This document shows, one piece after another, positions 16,419-24,938 of a DNA stretch of 64,000 nucleotides. The stretch spans positions 201,962 to 265,961 of the forward strand of contig NCEE01000010.1 in the NCBI GenBank assembly GCA_002280555.1. The letters run 5' to 3'. A program made the position numbers and the translations under genes. The notes under the pieces were generated by a model. That model was not told where the DNA came from and made no database searches. It saw nothing but the letters and a program-made list of their open reading frames with translations. The DNA comes from Sphingomonas sp. 32-62-10. Its GTDB lineage: Bacteria; Pseudomonadota; Alphaproteobacteria; Sphingomonadales; Sphingomonadaceae. The stretch's first letter is position 1. Each line of letters starts with the position of its first letter.

Positions 16419-17501
16419 ATGACCACCGAACTCGATCAGATGCAAACCGACATGCTGAGCGCGATCGACGCGGCGAGCGGGCTGGATGCGCTTGAAGCGG
16501 TGCGGATTCACGGGCTCGGCAAAACGGGCACGATCACGGGCCTGCTCAAGTCGCTGGGCGCAATGACGCCCGAGGAACGCCTGACCACCGGTCCGCGCAT
16601 TCATGCGCTGCGTGAAGCGGTGACGAGCGCGATCGCAGCGCGAAAGGCCGCGCTGGAACGCGCCGAGCTCGATGCGCGCCTCGCCCGCGAGACGATCGAC
16701 ATGACGCTCCCGGCCGAGCCCGCTTTGGTCGGCAGCATCCACCCGGTCAGCCAGGTGATGGACGAACTCGCCGAAATCTTCGCCGATATGGGCTTTGCGG
16801 TGGCGACGGGACCGGAGATCGAGACCGACTGGTATAATTTCACCGCGCTCAACATCCCGGAAACGCATCCCGCGCGCGCCATGCACGACACCTTTTATCT
16901 GGCGGGTGAGCATGAGACACCGATGGTGCTGCGCACGCACACATCGCCCGTGCAGATCCGCGCGATGCAGGCGGCCGGCGGCGACAAGCCCGTTTATATC
17001 ATCGCGCCGGGGCGCACTTATCGTTCCGACAGCGATGCCACGCACACGCCGATGTTCCATCAGGTCGAGGGGCTGGTGATCGACAAGGGGATCACGCTCG
17101 GCCATTTGAAATGGACGCTCGAGACGTTCCTGAAGGCGTTTTTCGAACGCGACGACATCGTGCTGCGGCTGCGCCCCAGCTATTTCCCCTTCACCGAGCC
17201 TTCGGCCGAAGTCGATGTCGGTTACACGCTGCAAAACGGCAAGCGCGTGATTGGCGGCAGCGACCATTGGATGGAGGTGCTGGGCAGCGGCATGGTCCAC
17301 CGCAAGGTAATCGAAGCCGGTGGCTATGATCCCGACCAGTGGCAGGGCTTTGCCTTTGGCTGCGGGATCGATCGGCTGGCGATGCTGAAATACGGTATGG
17401 ACGATCTGCGCGCCTTCTTCGACGGCGATCTGCGCTGGATGAAGCATTACGGCTTCTCATGCCTCGACGTGCCCACGCTATCAGGGGGAGTAGGCGCATG
17501 A
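16419..17501 (+). CDS. pheS: phenylalanyl-tRNA synthetase alpha subunit
   Basis: 360 residues, normal for alphaproteobacteria. The N-terminal coiled-coil tRNA-binding part (to about residue 100) is followed by class II aminoacyl-tRNA synthetase motifs: FADMGFAVATGPEIETDWYNFTALNIP, motif 2 YRSDSDATHTPMFHQVEGLVIDKG, and motif 3 GFAFGCGIDRLAMLKYG. It forms an alpha2-beta2 enzyme with PheT that charges tRNA-Phe. Start ATG 16419 was chosen over 16365, which lies in the upstream hairpin. Its TGA overlaps the ATG of pheT (ATGA). Confidence 0.98.
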   Translation: MTTELDQMQTDMLSAIDAASGLDALEAVRIHGLGKTGTITGLLKSLGAMTPEERLTTGPRIHALREAVTSAIAARKAALERAELDARLARETIDMTLPAEPALVGSIHPVSQVMDELAEIFADMGFAVATGPEIETDWYNFTALNIPETHPARAMHDTFYLAGEHETPMVLRTHTSPVQIRAMQAAGGDKPVYIIAPGRTYRSDSDATHTPMFHQVEGLVIDKGITLGHLKWTLETFLKAFFERDDIVLRLRPSYFPFTEPSAEVDVGYTLQNGKRVIGGSDHWMEVLGSGMVHRKVIEAGGYDPDQWQGFAFGCGIDRLAMLKYGMDDLRAFFDGDLRWMKHYGFSCLDVPTLSGGVGA

Positions 17502-19879
17502 AGTTCACGCTTTCTTGGCTCAAGGAGCATCTCGATACCGATGCGAGCCTCGACGAGATCGTCCTGGCGCTTACCCGGGTCGGGTTGGAGGTTGAGGGTG
17601 TCGAGAACCCCGGTGCCAAACTTGCCGCATTTCGCGTGGCAAAGGTGCTGAGCGCCGACCGCCATCCACAGGCGGACAAGCTGCAGGTGCTGCAGGTCGA
17701 TGCCGGTGATGGCCCGTTACAGGTCGTCTGCGGCGCCCCCAACGCGCGCGCCGGGCTGGTCGGCGTGTTCGGCTCCCCCGGCGCCGTGGTGCCGGCCAAT
17801 GGCATGGTGCTGAAGGTCGCCGCGATTCGCGGGGTCGAATCGAACGGCATGATGTGTTCGAGCCGCGAGCTCGAGCTGGGCGACGAGCATGACGGCATCA
17901 TCGAGTTGCCTGACGATGCGCCGATCGGCACCGCCTATCCCGATTATGCGGGCCTCACCGATCCAGTGATCGATGTGTCTGTTACCCCCAACAAGCAGGA
18001 TTGCATGGGTGTGCGCGGCATTGCGCGCGACCTGGCGGCGGCGGGGCTGGGGCGGTTGAAGCCGCTTGCGGAGGCCTATCGTGGCGCCATGCTGGACATC
18101 CCCGGTGAGGGGGCAGGGCCGGATGTGCGCACTGACGACGCAGCGGGTTGCCCGGCCTTTTATGCACGAACGGTATCCGGCGTCACCAACGGCGCGTCCC
18201 CGCCCTGGATGCAGGCCCGGCTAAAGGCGATCGGGCAAAAGCCGATTTCAGTGCTGGTCGACATCACCAATTTCGTGATGTTCGATCTGGGGCGGCCGCT
18301 GCACGTCTATGATCAGGCCAAGCTGGTTGGCGGGCTGGTGGCGCGCAAAGCGGTTACCGGCGAGAGCGTCGTCGCGCTGAACGGCAAGACCTATGCGCTC
18401 GATGAGACGATGACCATCATCGCCGATGACGAGAAGGTGCACGATATCGGCGGCATCATGGGTGGCGAGGAAACAGGCGTTTCGGGCAGCACCACCGATG
18501 TGCTGATCGAATGCGCCTATTTCGATCCCGAAAGCATCGCCCGCACCGGCCAGAAGCTGCTGCTGACCAGCGATGCGCGTACCCGCTTCGAACGCGGCGT
18601 CGATCCGGCGTTTCTCGACGAAGGGTTGACGATCGCAACCTGGCTGGTGACCGAGCATTGCGGCGGCACGCCAAGCGGCGTCACGCGGGCGGGCATGCCG
18701 CCGCTGGCCACGCGCAGCATTGCTTATGATCCGGCGCGCGCCGAAACCCTGGGCGGGCTCGCGATCGCGGCCGACCGGCAGCGCGAAATCCTGACGTCGC
18801 TTGGCTTCACCGTCAGCGCTGATTGGCACGTCACCCCGCCGAGCTGGCGCCGCGATGTCGATGGCAGTGCTGATCTCGTTGAGGAAGTGATCCGGATCGA
18901 GGGGATCGACAAGGTGCCCGCCACCCCGCTGCCACGTGCGCCCGGCGTTGCCGTGCCGACCGCGACGCCGGAACAGAAACTTGAACGCCGCGTCCGCCGT
19001 GCAGCCGCCGCGCGCGGGCTGAACGAGGCGGTGACGTGGAGCTTCCTGTCGCAGGCGCAAGCCGACAGCTTTGGCGGCGGTGCATGGACGCTCGCCAACC
19101 CGATCAGCGAAGAGCTGAAGGTAATGCGGCCATCGCTCTTGCCGGGGCTGCTTGCGGCGACCGAGCGCAACCTGAAGCGCGGCGCGACGAGCGTACGCTT
19201 GTTTGAGATTGGCCGCCGTTATCTGGCCAATGCCGAACGGCCAACGCTGGGCGTCGTGCTGGCGGGCAACAAGCGCGCGCGCAGCTGGCAGGGCGGCAAG
19301 GCGCAGGCGTTCGACGCATTCGATGCCAAAGCCGAAGCGCTCACCCTGCTTTCGGAGGCGGGTGCGCCGGTCGATAACCTGCAAGTAATGGGCGAGGCTG
19401 GTGACGCTTGGCACCCCGGCCAATCGGGCACGTTGCGGCTCGGGCCGAAAACGGTGCTCGCAGCCTTCGGAATGGTCCACCCGCTTACGCTGAAAGCGTT
19501 CGATCTCGACGGGGCGGTGGCAGCGGTTGAACTGTATCTGGACGCCATCCCGGCCAAGCGATCGACAGGCTTCATGCGCCCCGCTTTCACCCCGCCGGCG
19601 CTGCAGGCGGTGACGCGCGACTTCGCGTTTCTCGTGCCCGATACGCTCGCCGCGGATTCGCTGGTGCGGGCGGTCAAGGGTGCCGACAAGGCGGCAATCA
19701 CATCGGCACGACTGTTCGACCTGTTCACCGGTGCGGGGGTCGATTCGGGGATGAAGAGCCTCGCGATCGAAATCACCCTGCAACCCGGCGACAAAAGCTT
19801 CACCGACGACGATCTGAAGGCAGTCGCCGACAAGGTCGTTGCCGCCGCAACCAAGCTGGGCGCAAGCTTGCGGGGGTGA
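17498..19879 (+). CDS. pheT: phenylalanyl-tRNA synthetase beta subunit
   Basis: 793 residues. Domains in order: MKFTLSWLKEHLDT, a tRNA-binding OB domain near residues 40-150 (VCGAPNARAGLVGVFGSPGAVVP, GMMCSSRELELGDEHDGI), B3/B4 core with the YARTVSGV region used for editing, B5 (PPSWRRDVDGSADLVEEVIRIEGID), catalytic-like domain and a C-terminal anticodon-binding FDX-ACB domain (RDFAFLVPDTL...LFDLFTGAGV). The ATG overlaps the pheS stop, so the two are translationally coupled. A longer frame from 17339 lies inside pheS and is rejected. Confidence 0.98.
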   Translation: MKFTLSWLKEHLDTDASLDEIVLALTRVGLEVEGVENPGAKLAAFRVAKVLSADRHPQADKLQVLQVDAGDGPLQVVCGAPNARAGLVGVFGSPGAVVPANGMVLKVAAIRGVESNGMMCSSRELELGDEHDGIIELPDDAPIGTAYPDYAGLTDPVIDVSVTPNKQDCMGVRGIARDLAAAGLGRLKPLAEAYRGAMLDIPGEGAGPDVRTDDAAGCPAFYARTVSGVTNGASPPWMQARLKAIGQKPISVLVDITNFVMFDLGRPLHVYDQAKLVGGLVARKAVTGESVVALNGKTYALDETMTIIADDEKVHDIGGIMGGEETGVSGSTTDVLIECAYFDPESIARTGQKLLLTSDARTRFERGVDPAFLDEGLTIATWLVTEHCGGTPSGVTRAGMPPLATRSIAYDPARAETLGGLAIAADRQREILTSLGFTVSADWHVTPPSWRRDVDGSADLVEEVIRIEGIDKVPATPLPRAPGVAVPTATPEQKLERRVRRAAAARGLNEAVTWSFLSQAQADSFGGGAWTLANPISEELKVMRPSLLPGLLAATERNLKRGATSVRLFEIGRRYLANAERPTLGVVLAGNKRARSWQGGKAQAFDAFDAKAEALTLLSEAGAPVDNLQVMGEAGDAWHPGQSGTLRLGPKTVLAAFGMVHPLTLKAFDLDGAVAAVELYLDAIPAKRSTGFMRPAFTPPALQAVTRDFAFLVPDTLAADSLVRAVKGADKAAITSARLFDLFTGAGVDSGMKSLAIEITLQPGDKSFTDDDLKAVADKVVAAATKLGASLRG

Positions 19880-19958
19880 TTGGCCGCAAGCGATGAGACG
19901 TTTGGCATGCACAGTATCGCTAATCGCCAGACCCGCCTCACGGAACAGGAACCAAGCA

Positions 19959-21374
19959 ATGAACGATTCGCTGAAGGCCATGGCGGACGCAGCAACAGCG
20001 GCAATCGCCTATCGTGACGCCGTTGCCTGGGCCGCACATACCCCCGTCGCCGATTACGCCACGATCCGTGCGGCCTTCGCCGCCCCCACACCTGAGGAGG
20101 GCGGCGATGCGCAGGAGATCATTGCAGAGCTGATCGAGCGTGCGAGCCCAGGCATTCGCGCGCAGACGGGGCCGCGCTTCTTTGGCTGGGTGATCGGCAA
20201 TAGTCACCCGACTGGCGTCGCCGCTGATTGGCTGGCCAGCGCCTGGGGACAGAATGCCGCGAACACGCTCGCAGCACCGGCGGCATCAGCGATCGAGGAC
20301 ATCGCGGCCGGATGGCTGCTCGATCTGCTTGGCCTGCCCGGTGATGCATCGGTCGGCTTCGTTACCGGCGCGACGGTCGCCAATTTCGTCTGTCTGGCGG
20401 CGGCGCGAAGCGCGGTGCTGGAAAAGGTCGGCTGGGATGTCGAGGCGGACGGCCTGTTCGGCGCGCCACCCATCACCGTACTGATCGGTGCGGACGCGCA
20501 TGCGACCGTCTATTCGGGTCTCAAATATCTGGGGTTGGGCGCGAAACGCGTGCAGACCGTTGAAAGCGATTCGCTGGGTCGGATCTTGCCGGACGCCTTT
20601 CAACGCGCGCTCAATGACGCGACCGGGCCCGTGATCGCAATCGCGCAGGCCGGGCAGATCAATACCGGCGCCTGTGATCCCTTTGCGGAGATCGCCCCGA
20701 TGGCCCGTGCGGCCGGGGCATGGCTGCATGTCGACGGTGCCTTTGGGCTATGGGCACAAGCAGCCCCTGATCGCGCGCCGCTGACCGCTGGGGTCGAGCT
20801 GGCAGACAGTTGGGCGACTGACGGGCACAAATGGCTCCAGACCCCCTATGATAGCGGCTTTGCGATTGTGCGGGACTCGGCGGCGCATGCCCGCGCGATG
20901 GCGATTTCGGCGAGCTATCTGCCGCCCGCCGAAGGCGCTGAGCGCGATCCGTCAACCTTTGTCCCCGAATTGTCGCGACGGGCGCGCGGGTTCGCGACCT
21001 GGGCGATGATCCGGCAGCTGGGCCGCGCAGGCATTGCCGACATGGTCGAACATCATTGTCGAATTGCGGCGCACATGGCCCAGCGGCTCGATGCCGAAAC
21101 CGGGATCACCCTGGTCGCGCCCGTTTCGCTCAATCAGTTCATGGTGCGCTTTGGTGACGGCGCCGATGCCGATCGACTGACCCTCGCGACGATCAAACGC
21201 GTGCAGGATGATGCAATTGCCTTTCTGGGCGGTGCGCAGTGGCGAGGTGACTGGGTGATGCGCTGTTCGGTCAGTTCGGTCGCGACGACGATGGCGGCGG
21301 CCGATACAAGCGTCGATGCCATCATCGCTGCGTGGCGAAGGGTAGAGCAGGAGATGACATGCCCGGTGACATGA
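19959..21374 (+). CDS. PLP-dependent group II amino-acid decarboxylase-like protein
   Basis: 471 residues. The fold-type I group II decarboxylase pattern is clear: TGPRFFGWVIGNSHPTG, FVTGATVANFVCLAAAR, IAQAGQINTGACDPFAEI, a WLHVDGAFGLW aspartate, and the PLP-binding lysine in ATDGHKWLQTPYD (the DGHKW motif). Relatives decarboxylate aromatic amino acids, glutamate or tyrosine; the substrate cannot be assigned, and this subgroup is only distantly related to biochemically known members. The mutarotase-like gene follows with a 16-base overlap, so the two form a unit. Confidence 0.85.
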   Translation: MNDSLKAMADAATAAIAYRDAVAWAAHTPVADYATIRAAFAAPTPEEGGDAQEIIAELIERASPGIRAQTGPRFFGWVIGNSHPTGVAADWLASAWGQNAANTLAAPAASAIEDIAAGWLLDLLGLPGDASVGFVTGATVANFVCLAAARSAVLEKVGWDVEADGLFGAPPITVLIGADAHATVYSGLKYLGLGAKRVQTVESDSLGRILPDAFQRALNDATGPVIAIAQAGQINTGACDPFAEIAPMARAAGAWLHVDGAFGLWAQAAPDRAPLTAGVELADSWATDGHKWLQTPYDSGFAIVRDSAAHARAMAISASYLPPAEGAERDPSTFVPELSRRARGFATWAMIRQLGRAGIADMVEHHCRIAAHMAQRLDAETGITLVAPVSLNQFMVRFGDGADADRLTLATIKRVQDDAIAFLGGAQWRGDWVMRCSVSSVATTMAAADTSVDAIIAAWRRVEQEMTCPVT

Positions 21375-22231
21375 TCGAGATCGGCTCATCAGCGCTCAGC
21401 GCATCGATCAACCCGTTCGGGGCAGAACTCTCGTCACTGCGCGATTCGCAAGGGCGAGAGCTGATGACCGATGCCGATCCGGCGTACTGGACTGGGCGCG
21501 CGCCGATCCTGTTCCCCATCGTCGGGCGGCTGAATGACGATGTGCTGTGGCTCGATGGCACATCCTACCGCATGGAAAAACACGGCTTTGCGCGGCGATC
21601 GATGTTCGATGCGGTCGATGTGACGGCAAGCTCGGCGCGATTCCGGATGACCGATTCGGTCGAAACACGGACGCAATATCCCTTCGCTTTCCTGCTGGAG
21701 ATTGGCTTTGCGATCGAGGGCGCGACGCTGACGATGACGGCAAAAATCGGCAATGATGGTGACGTGCCCATGCCATTCAGCTTTGGGTGGCACCCGGCTT
21801 TTGCCTGGCCACAGCCCGGTGGTGCGCGCGACGATCATTATATCGCGTTCGAGCAAGACGAACCCGGGCCGCTTCGTGGCCTGAACACGGACGGCCTGAT
21901 CGCCGAGGATCGCGCAAGCCCGGTGATGGGCAATCGCCTGCCGCTGGCCGATGCGCTGTTCGAGCGTGATGCGCTGATCTGGAACCCGATTAACTCGCAG
22001 CGGCTGACCTATGGCAGCGATTCCGGCCCGCGGCTCCACATCGCTTTTCCCGATACGCCGCGGCTGGGCATCTGGACCAAACCCGGCGCGCGCTATGTTT
22101 GCATCGAGCCCTGGCACGGCATTGCCGATCCGGTTGGCTATCAGGGCGAATTCCGCGACAAACCCGGCATCATGTCCATCGCACCGGGCGCGCAGCACAG
22201 CGCCATCATGCGGGTGACCGTGGCCGAATAG
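21359..22231 (+). CDS. aldose 1-epimerase (mutarotase)-like protein
   Basis: 290 residues. LacX/YihR-like galactose mutarotase superfamily pattern: INPFGAELSSLRDSQGRELM, ILFPIVGRLNDDV, KHGFARRSMF with the conserved His, FSFGWHPAFAWP with the second His, and YVCIEPWHGIADP with the catalytic-type Glu. It probably interconverts sugar anomers; substrate not known. AGGAG sits five bases before ATG 21359; another in-frame ATG at 21371 makes an ATGA overlap with the upstream stop, so the start may be 12 bases later. Confidence 0.85.
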   Translation: MPGDMIEIGSSALSASINPFGAELSSLRDSQGRELMTDADPAYWTGRAPILFPIVGRLNDDVLWLDGTSYRMEKHGFARRSMFDAVDVTASSARFRMTDSVETRTQYPFAFLLEIGFAIEGATLTMTAKIGNDGDVPMPFSFGWHPAFAWPQPGGARDDHYIAFEQDEPGPLRGLNTDGLIAEDRASPVMGNRLPLADALFERDALIWNPINSQRLTYGSDSGPRLHIAFPDTPRLGIWTKPGARYVCIEPWHGIADPVGYQGEFRDKPGIMSIAPGAQHSAIMRVTVAE

Positions 22232-22320
22232 GCGCACTTCAGCGATCGCGCCGATATGGTTAACGCAAATGCTTGCCATCGTCTCCAAGGTCGATAGGTT
22301 CCGCGCGAAGGGACCCGCAG

Positions 22321-23139
22321 ATGGCCGATAGCGAATCGGGAAATGCCTGCGCGGCCTTTACCGAATCCGAACTTCAGGAAATGCTGGCAATCGCCCGAAT
22401 CCATGAGGATGCGGGCGGCTGGCTGCTGACGCTGGCCGCCAATGCGGGTGAAGGCGCTGATAAGCTGATTGATTGGTTGCCCGATAATTTTGAAGACAAA
22501 TTACAGGGCGTCGTCGATCTTGCGCTAAGGCAGTCCTATGCGATTGCCGCCAACACCCATGGCCGCAAAAAGCGGCGCGGCGGCCGATCAATCCCCAATC
22601 GTGAACGGTTTCACCGGATCGCGACGGGTGTCGCGGGTGCGATAGGGGGTGCAGGCGGCATCGCCACGACGCTCGCCGATCTCGCGATCACCACCACCCT
22701 CATCCTGCGTTCGATCCAGCAGATCGCGGCAAGCTATGGCGAAGATCTTGACGATCCCGATGTCCGCACCCAGTGCATCGCTGTGTTCGGCACGGGTGGG
22801 CCCCTGGTCGATGACGACAGCCTCGATACCGGGCTATGGGCGGGGCGAATCGCACTGAGCCACCAAACGGTATCGGCCACGATCCGCACCATCGTGCCGC
22901 AGTTCGGCAAATCGGCGAGCGAGGGCATCCTGACGCGCGCGGCACCGCTTGTGGGTGCAGTGGCGGGCGCGTCGATCAACAGCTCGTTCACGCGCTATTA
23001 CCAGCAGATGGCGCATGTGAACTTCCGCCTGCGTCGGCTGTCACGGCGGCACCCGCCCGGCACCGTGCTCGCCTGTTTCGCCCGCGTCGTGGCGATGGAG
23101 CAGGACCAGCGCAAATCGAAGGACCGCAAGAAGCGGTAG
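22321..23139 (+). CDS. EcsC-family protein
   Basis: 272 residues. After an acidic N-terminus it has LIDWLPDNFEDKLQGVVDLALRQSYAIA, then a glycine-rich hydrophobic stretch (GVAGAIGGAGGIATTLADLAITTTLILRSIQQIAASYGEDL) and AAPLVGAVAGASINSSFTRYYQQMAHVNFRLRRL, the standard EcsC pattern. EcsC proteins often accompany stress or secretion loci, but their biochemical role is unknown. The tail is highly basic (KSKDRKKR). Start ATG 22321 was preferred over 22273. Confidence 0.82.
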   Translation: MADSESGNACAAFTESELQEMLAIARIHEDAGGWLLTLAANAGEGADKLIDWLPDNFEDKLQGVVDLALRQSYAIAANTHGRKKRRGGRSIPNRERFHRIATGVAGAIGGAGGIATTLADLAITTTLILRSIQQIAASYGEDLDDPDVRTQCIAVFGTGGPLVDDDSLDTGLWAGRIALSHQTVSATIRTIVPQFGKSASEGILTRAAPLVGAVAGASINSSFTRYYQQMAHVNFRLRRLSRRHPPGTVLACFARVVAMEQDQRKSKDRKKR

Positions 23140-23153
23140 TGCTTCAACCCAAT

Positions 23154-23247
23154 CGTCATTCCCGCGAAGGCGGGAACCTATGGATTGCGCCGCGCTCAAC
23201 AATACACGTCCCGCCAACCATGGGTCCCCGCCTGCGCGGGGATGACC
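23154..23247. repeat. REP-like palindromic repeat, family B
   Basis: The outer arms are CGTCATTCCCGCGAAGGCGGGAA and, inverted, CCCCGCCTGCGCGGGGATGACC; each arm also contains its own small hairpin (CCCGC..GCGGG). This is the common alphaproteobacterial 'CGTCATTCCCGCGAA' intergenic repeat. It fills most of the gap between the EcsC-family gene and prfC. Confidence 0.85.
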
Positions 23248-23312
23248 GATGAGGATGGATGCACGTCACCCGACTCTCGACTTGAACGCCCGGCCCGCGT
23301 AGTCCGCCCGCG

Positions 23313-24884
23313 ATGACCCAGCTTAACGACCGCCGCACCTTTGCGATCATTTCCCACCCTGACGCCGGCAAGACCACGCTGACCGAAAAGCTGCTCTATT
23401 TCGGCGGCGCGATCCATCTGGCGGGCGAGGTAAAAGCGCGCGGGCAAAATCGCCGGGCGCGGTCGGACTGGATGAAGATCGAGCAGCAGCGCGGCATCTC
23501 GGTCACGTCATCGGTGATGACGTTCGAGAAGGACGGCATCACCTTTAACCTGCTCGATACGCCGGGGCATGAGGATTTCAGCGAGGATACCTATCGCACG
23601 CTGACCGCGGTCGATTCTGCCGTGATGGTGATCGACGCGGCGCGCGGTATCGAGGCGCAGACGCGTAAATTGTTCGAAGTGTGCCGGTTGCGATCGGTGC
23701 CGATCATCACCTTCGTCAACAAGGTCGATCGCGAGGGCCGCGATGCGTTCGACCTGCTCGACGAGATTGCCGATATGCTCGCGCTCGACGTGACGCCGAT
23801 GAGCTGGCCGGTCGGCATGGGCGGTGAGTTTGAGGGCATTTACGATCTTTACGCCAATCGGCTGATGCAGCCTGAGGGCGGCAGCCGCGAGTTCCTGGGT
23901 AAGGCCGCGCAGTTTACCGGGCTCGATGATCCTGCGCTGGCCGCCACGCTCTCCCCCACCGGGCTGACCAAGTTGCGTGACGATGCCGAGCTGGCGCTGG
24001 GCGGGTACGGCGCGTTTGATGCCGAGGCTTACCGCGCGGGCGACCAGACGCCCGTTTATTTCGGATCGGCGCTGAAGGATTTCGGGGTCGGCGAACTGAT
24101 CGACGCGCTCGCTCGCCACGCGCCCGGCCCACGCCCGCAACCGGCAGAGCCTTCGCCGGTCTCGCCCGATCGGGCCGATGTAACGGGCTTCGTGTTCAAG
24201 GTGCAGGCCAATATGGACCCGCAGCACCGCGACCGGATCGCGTTCATGCGGCTGTGTTCAGGCGTGTTCAAACGCGGGATGAAACTGACGCCGACCGGGC
24301 ACGGCAAGCCGATCGCGATTCATTCGCCGATCCTTTTCTTCGCGCAGAACCGCGAACTGGCGGATGAGGCGTTTCCCGGCGACATCATCGGCATCCCCAA
24401 CCATGGCACCTTGCGGGTGGGAGATACGCTTTCCGAGCGTGCCGATGTACGCTTTACGGGCCTACCCAATTTCGCGCCCGAAATCCTGCGCCGGGTGGCT
24501 CTCAAAGACCCGACCAAGACCAAGCAGCTGCGCAAGGCACTCGACGACATGGCCGAGGAAGGGGTGACGCAGGTTTTCTATCCCGACATCGGCAGTAATT
24601 GGATCATCGGTGTGGTCGGGCAATTGCAGCTCGAGGTGCTGCTAAGCCGGCTCGAGGCCGAGTATAAGGTTGATGCCGGGCTCGAGATGGCACCATTCGA
24701 AACGGCGCGTTGGATTTCCGCCGACGACCCTGCCGACCTGAAGGCGTTCATCGACCTCAATCGCGGCGCGATGGCCAAGGACCGCGACGGCAACCCCGTC
24801 TTCATGGCCAAGAGCAACTGGGAAGTCGGCTATATCGTCGATCGCTACCCAAAGGTGAAATTCGCGGCGACGCGGGAGCGATAA
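23313..24884 (+). CDS. prfC: peptide chain release factor 3
   Basis: 523 residues, typical RF3 length. The GTPase domain has G1 SHPDAGKTTLTEKLL, a G2 region containing GISVTSSVMTF, G3 DTPGHEDFSEDT and G4 NKVDREGRD. RF3-specific features follow (FGVGELIDALARHAP, then VFKVQANMDPQHRDRIAFMRLCSG). RF3 uses GTP to eject RF1 and RF2 from the ribosome after termination. It is shut off by a perfect hairpin shared with the convergent receptor gene. Confidence 0.97.
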   Translation: MTQLNDRRTFAIISHPDAGKTTLTEKLLYFGGAIHLAGEVKARGQNRRARSDWMKIEQQRGISVTSSVMTFEKDGITFNLLDTPGHEDFSEDTYRTLTAVDSAVMVIDAARGIEAQTRKLFEVCRLRSVPIITFVNKVDREGRDAFDLLDEIADMLALDVTPMSWPVGMGGEFEGIYDLYANRLMQPEGGSREFLGKAAQFTGLDDPALAATLSPTGLTKLRDDAELALGGYGAFDAEAYRAGDQTPVYFGSALKDFGVGELIDALARHAPGPRPQPAEPSPVSPDRADVTGFVFKVQANMDPQHRDRIAFMRLCSGVFKRGMKLTPTGHGKPIAIHSPILFFAQNRELADEAFPGDIIGIPNHGTLRVGDTLSERADVRFTGLPNFAPEILRRVALKDPTKTKQLRKALDDMAEEGVTQVFYPDIGSNWIIGVVGQLQLEVLLSRLEAEYKVDAGLEMAPFETARWISADDPADLKAFIDLNRGAMAKDRDGNPVFMAKSNWEVGYIVDRYPKVKFAATRER

Positions 24885-24895
24885 CTGGTGGAAAC

Positions 24896-24925
24896 TGGAC
24901 GGCCCCGCCGAAGCCGGGCCGTCCA
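24896..24925. terminator. bidirectional hairpin between prfC and TonB receptor
   Basis: A perfect inverted repeat: GGACGGCCC (24897-24905) and GGGCCGTCC (24916-24924), extended by one T-A pair, with a ten-base loop. It lies between two convergent stop codons (24884, 24939). Neither side has a long T run, so termination strength is uncertain. Confidence 0.65.
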
Positions 24926-24938
24926 CCCCCCTAACCGA

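Noticed and set aside
18248..19981. 577-codon open frame antisense to pheT
   Set aside because: High-G+C genes commonly give long shadow frames on the other strand; the product has no motif, and pheT is certain.
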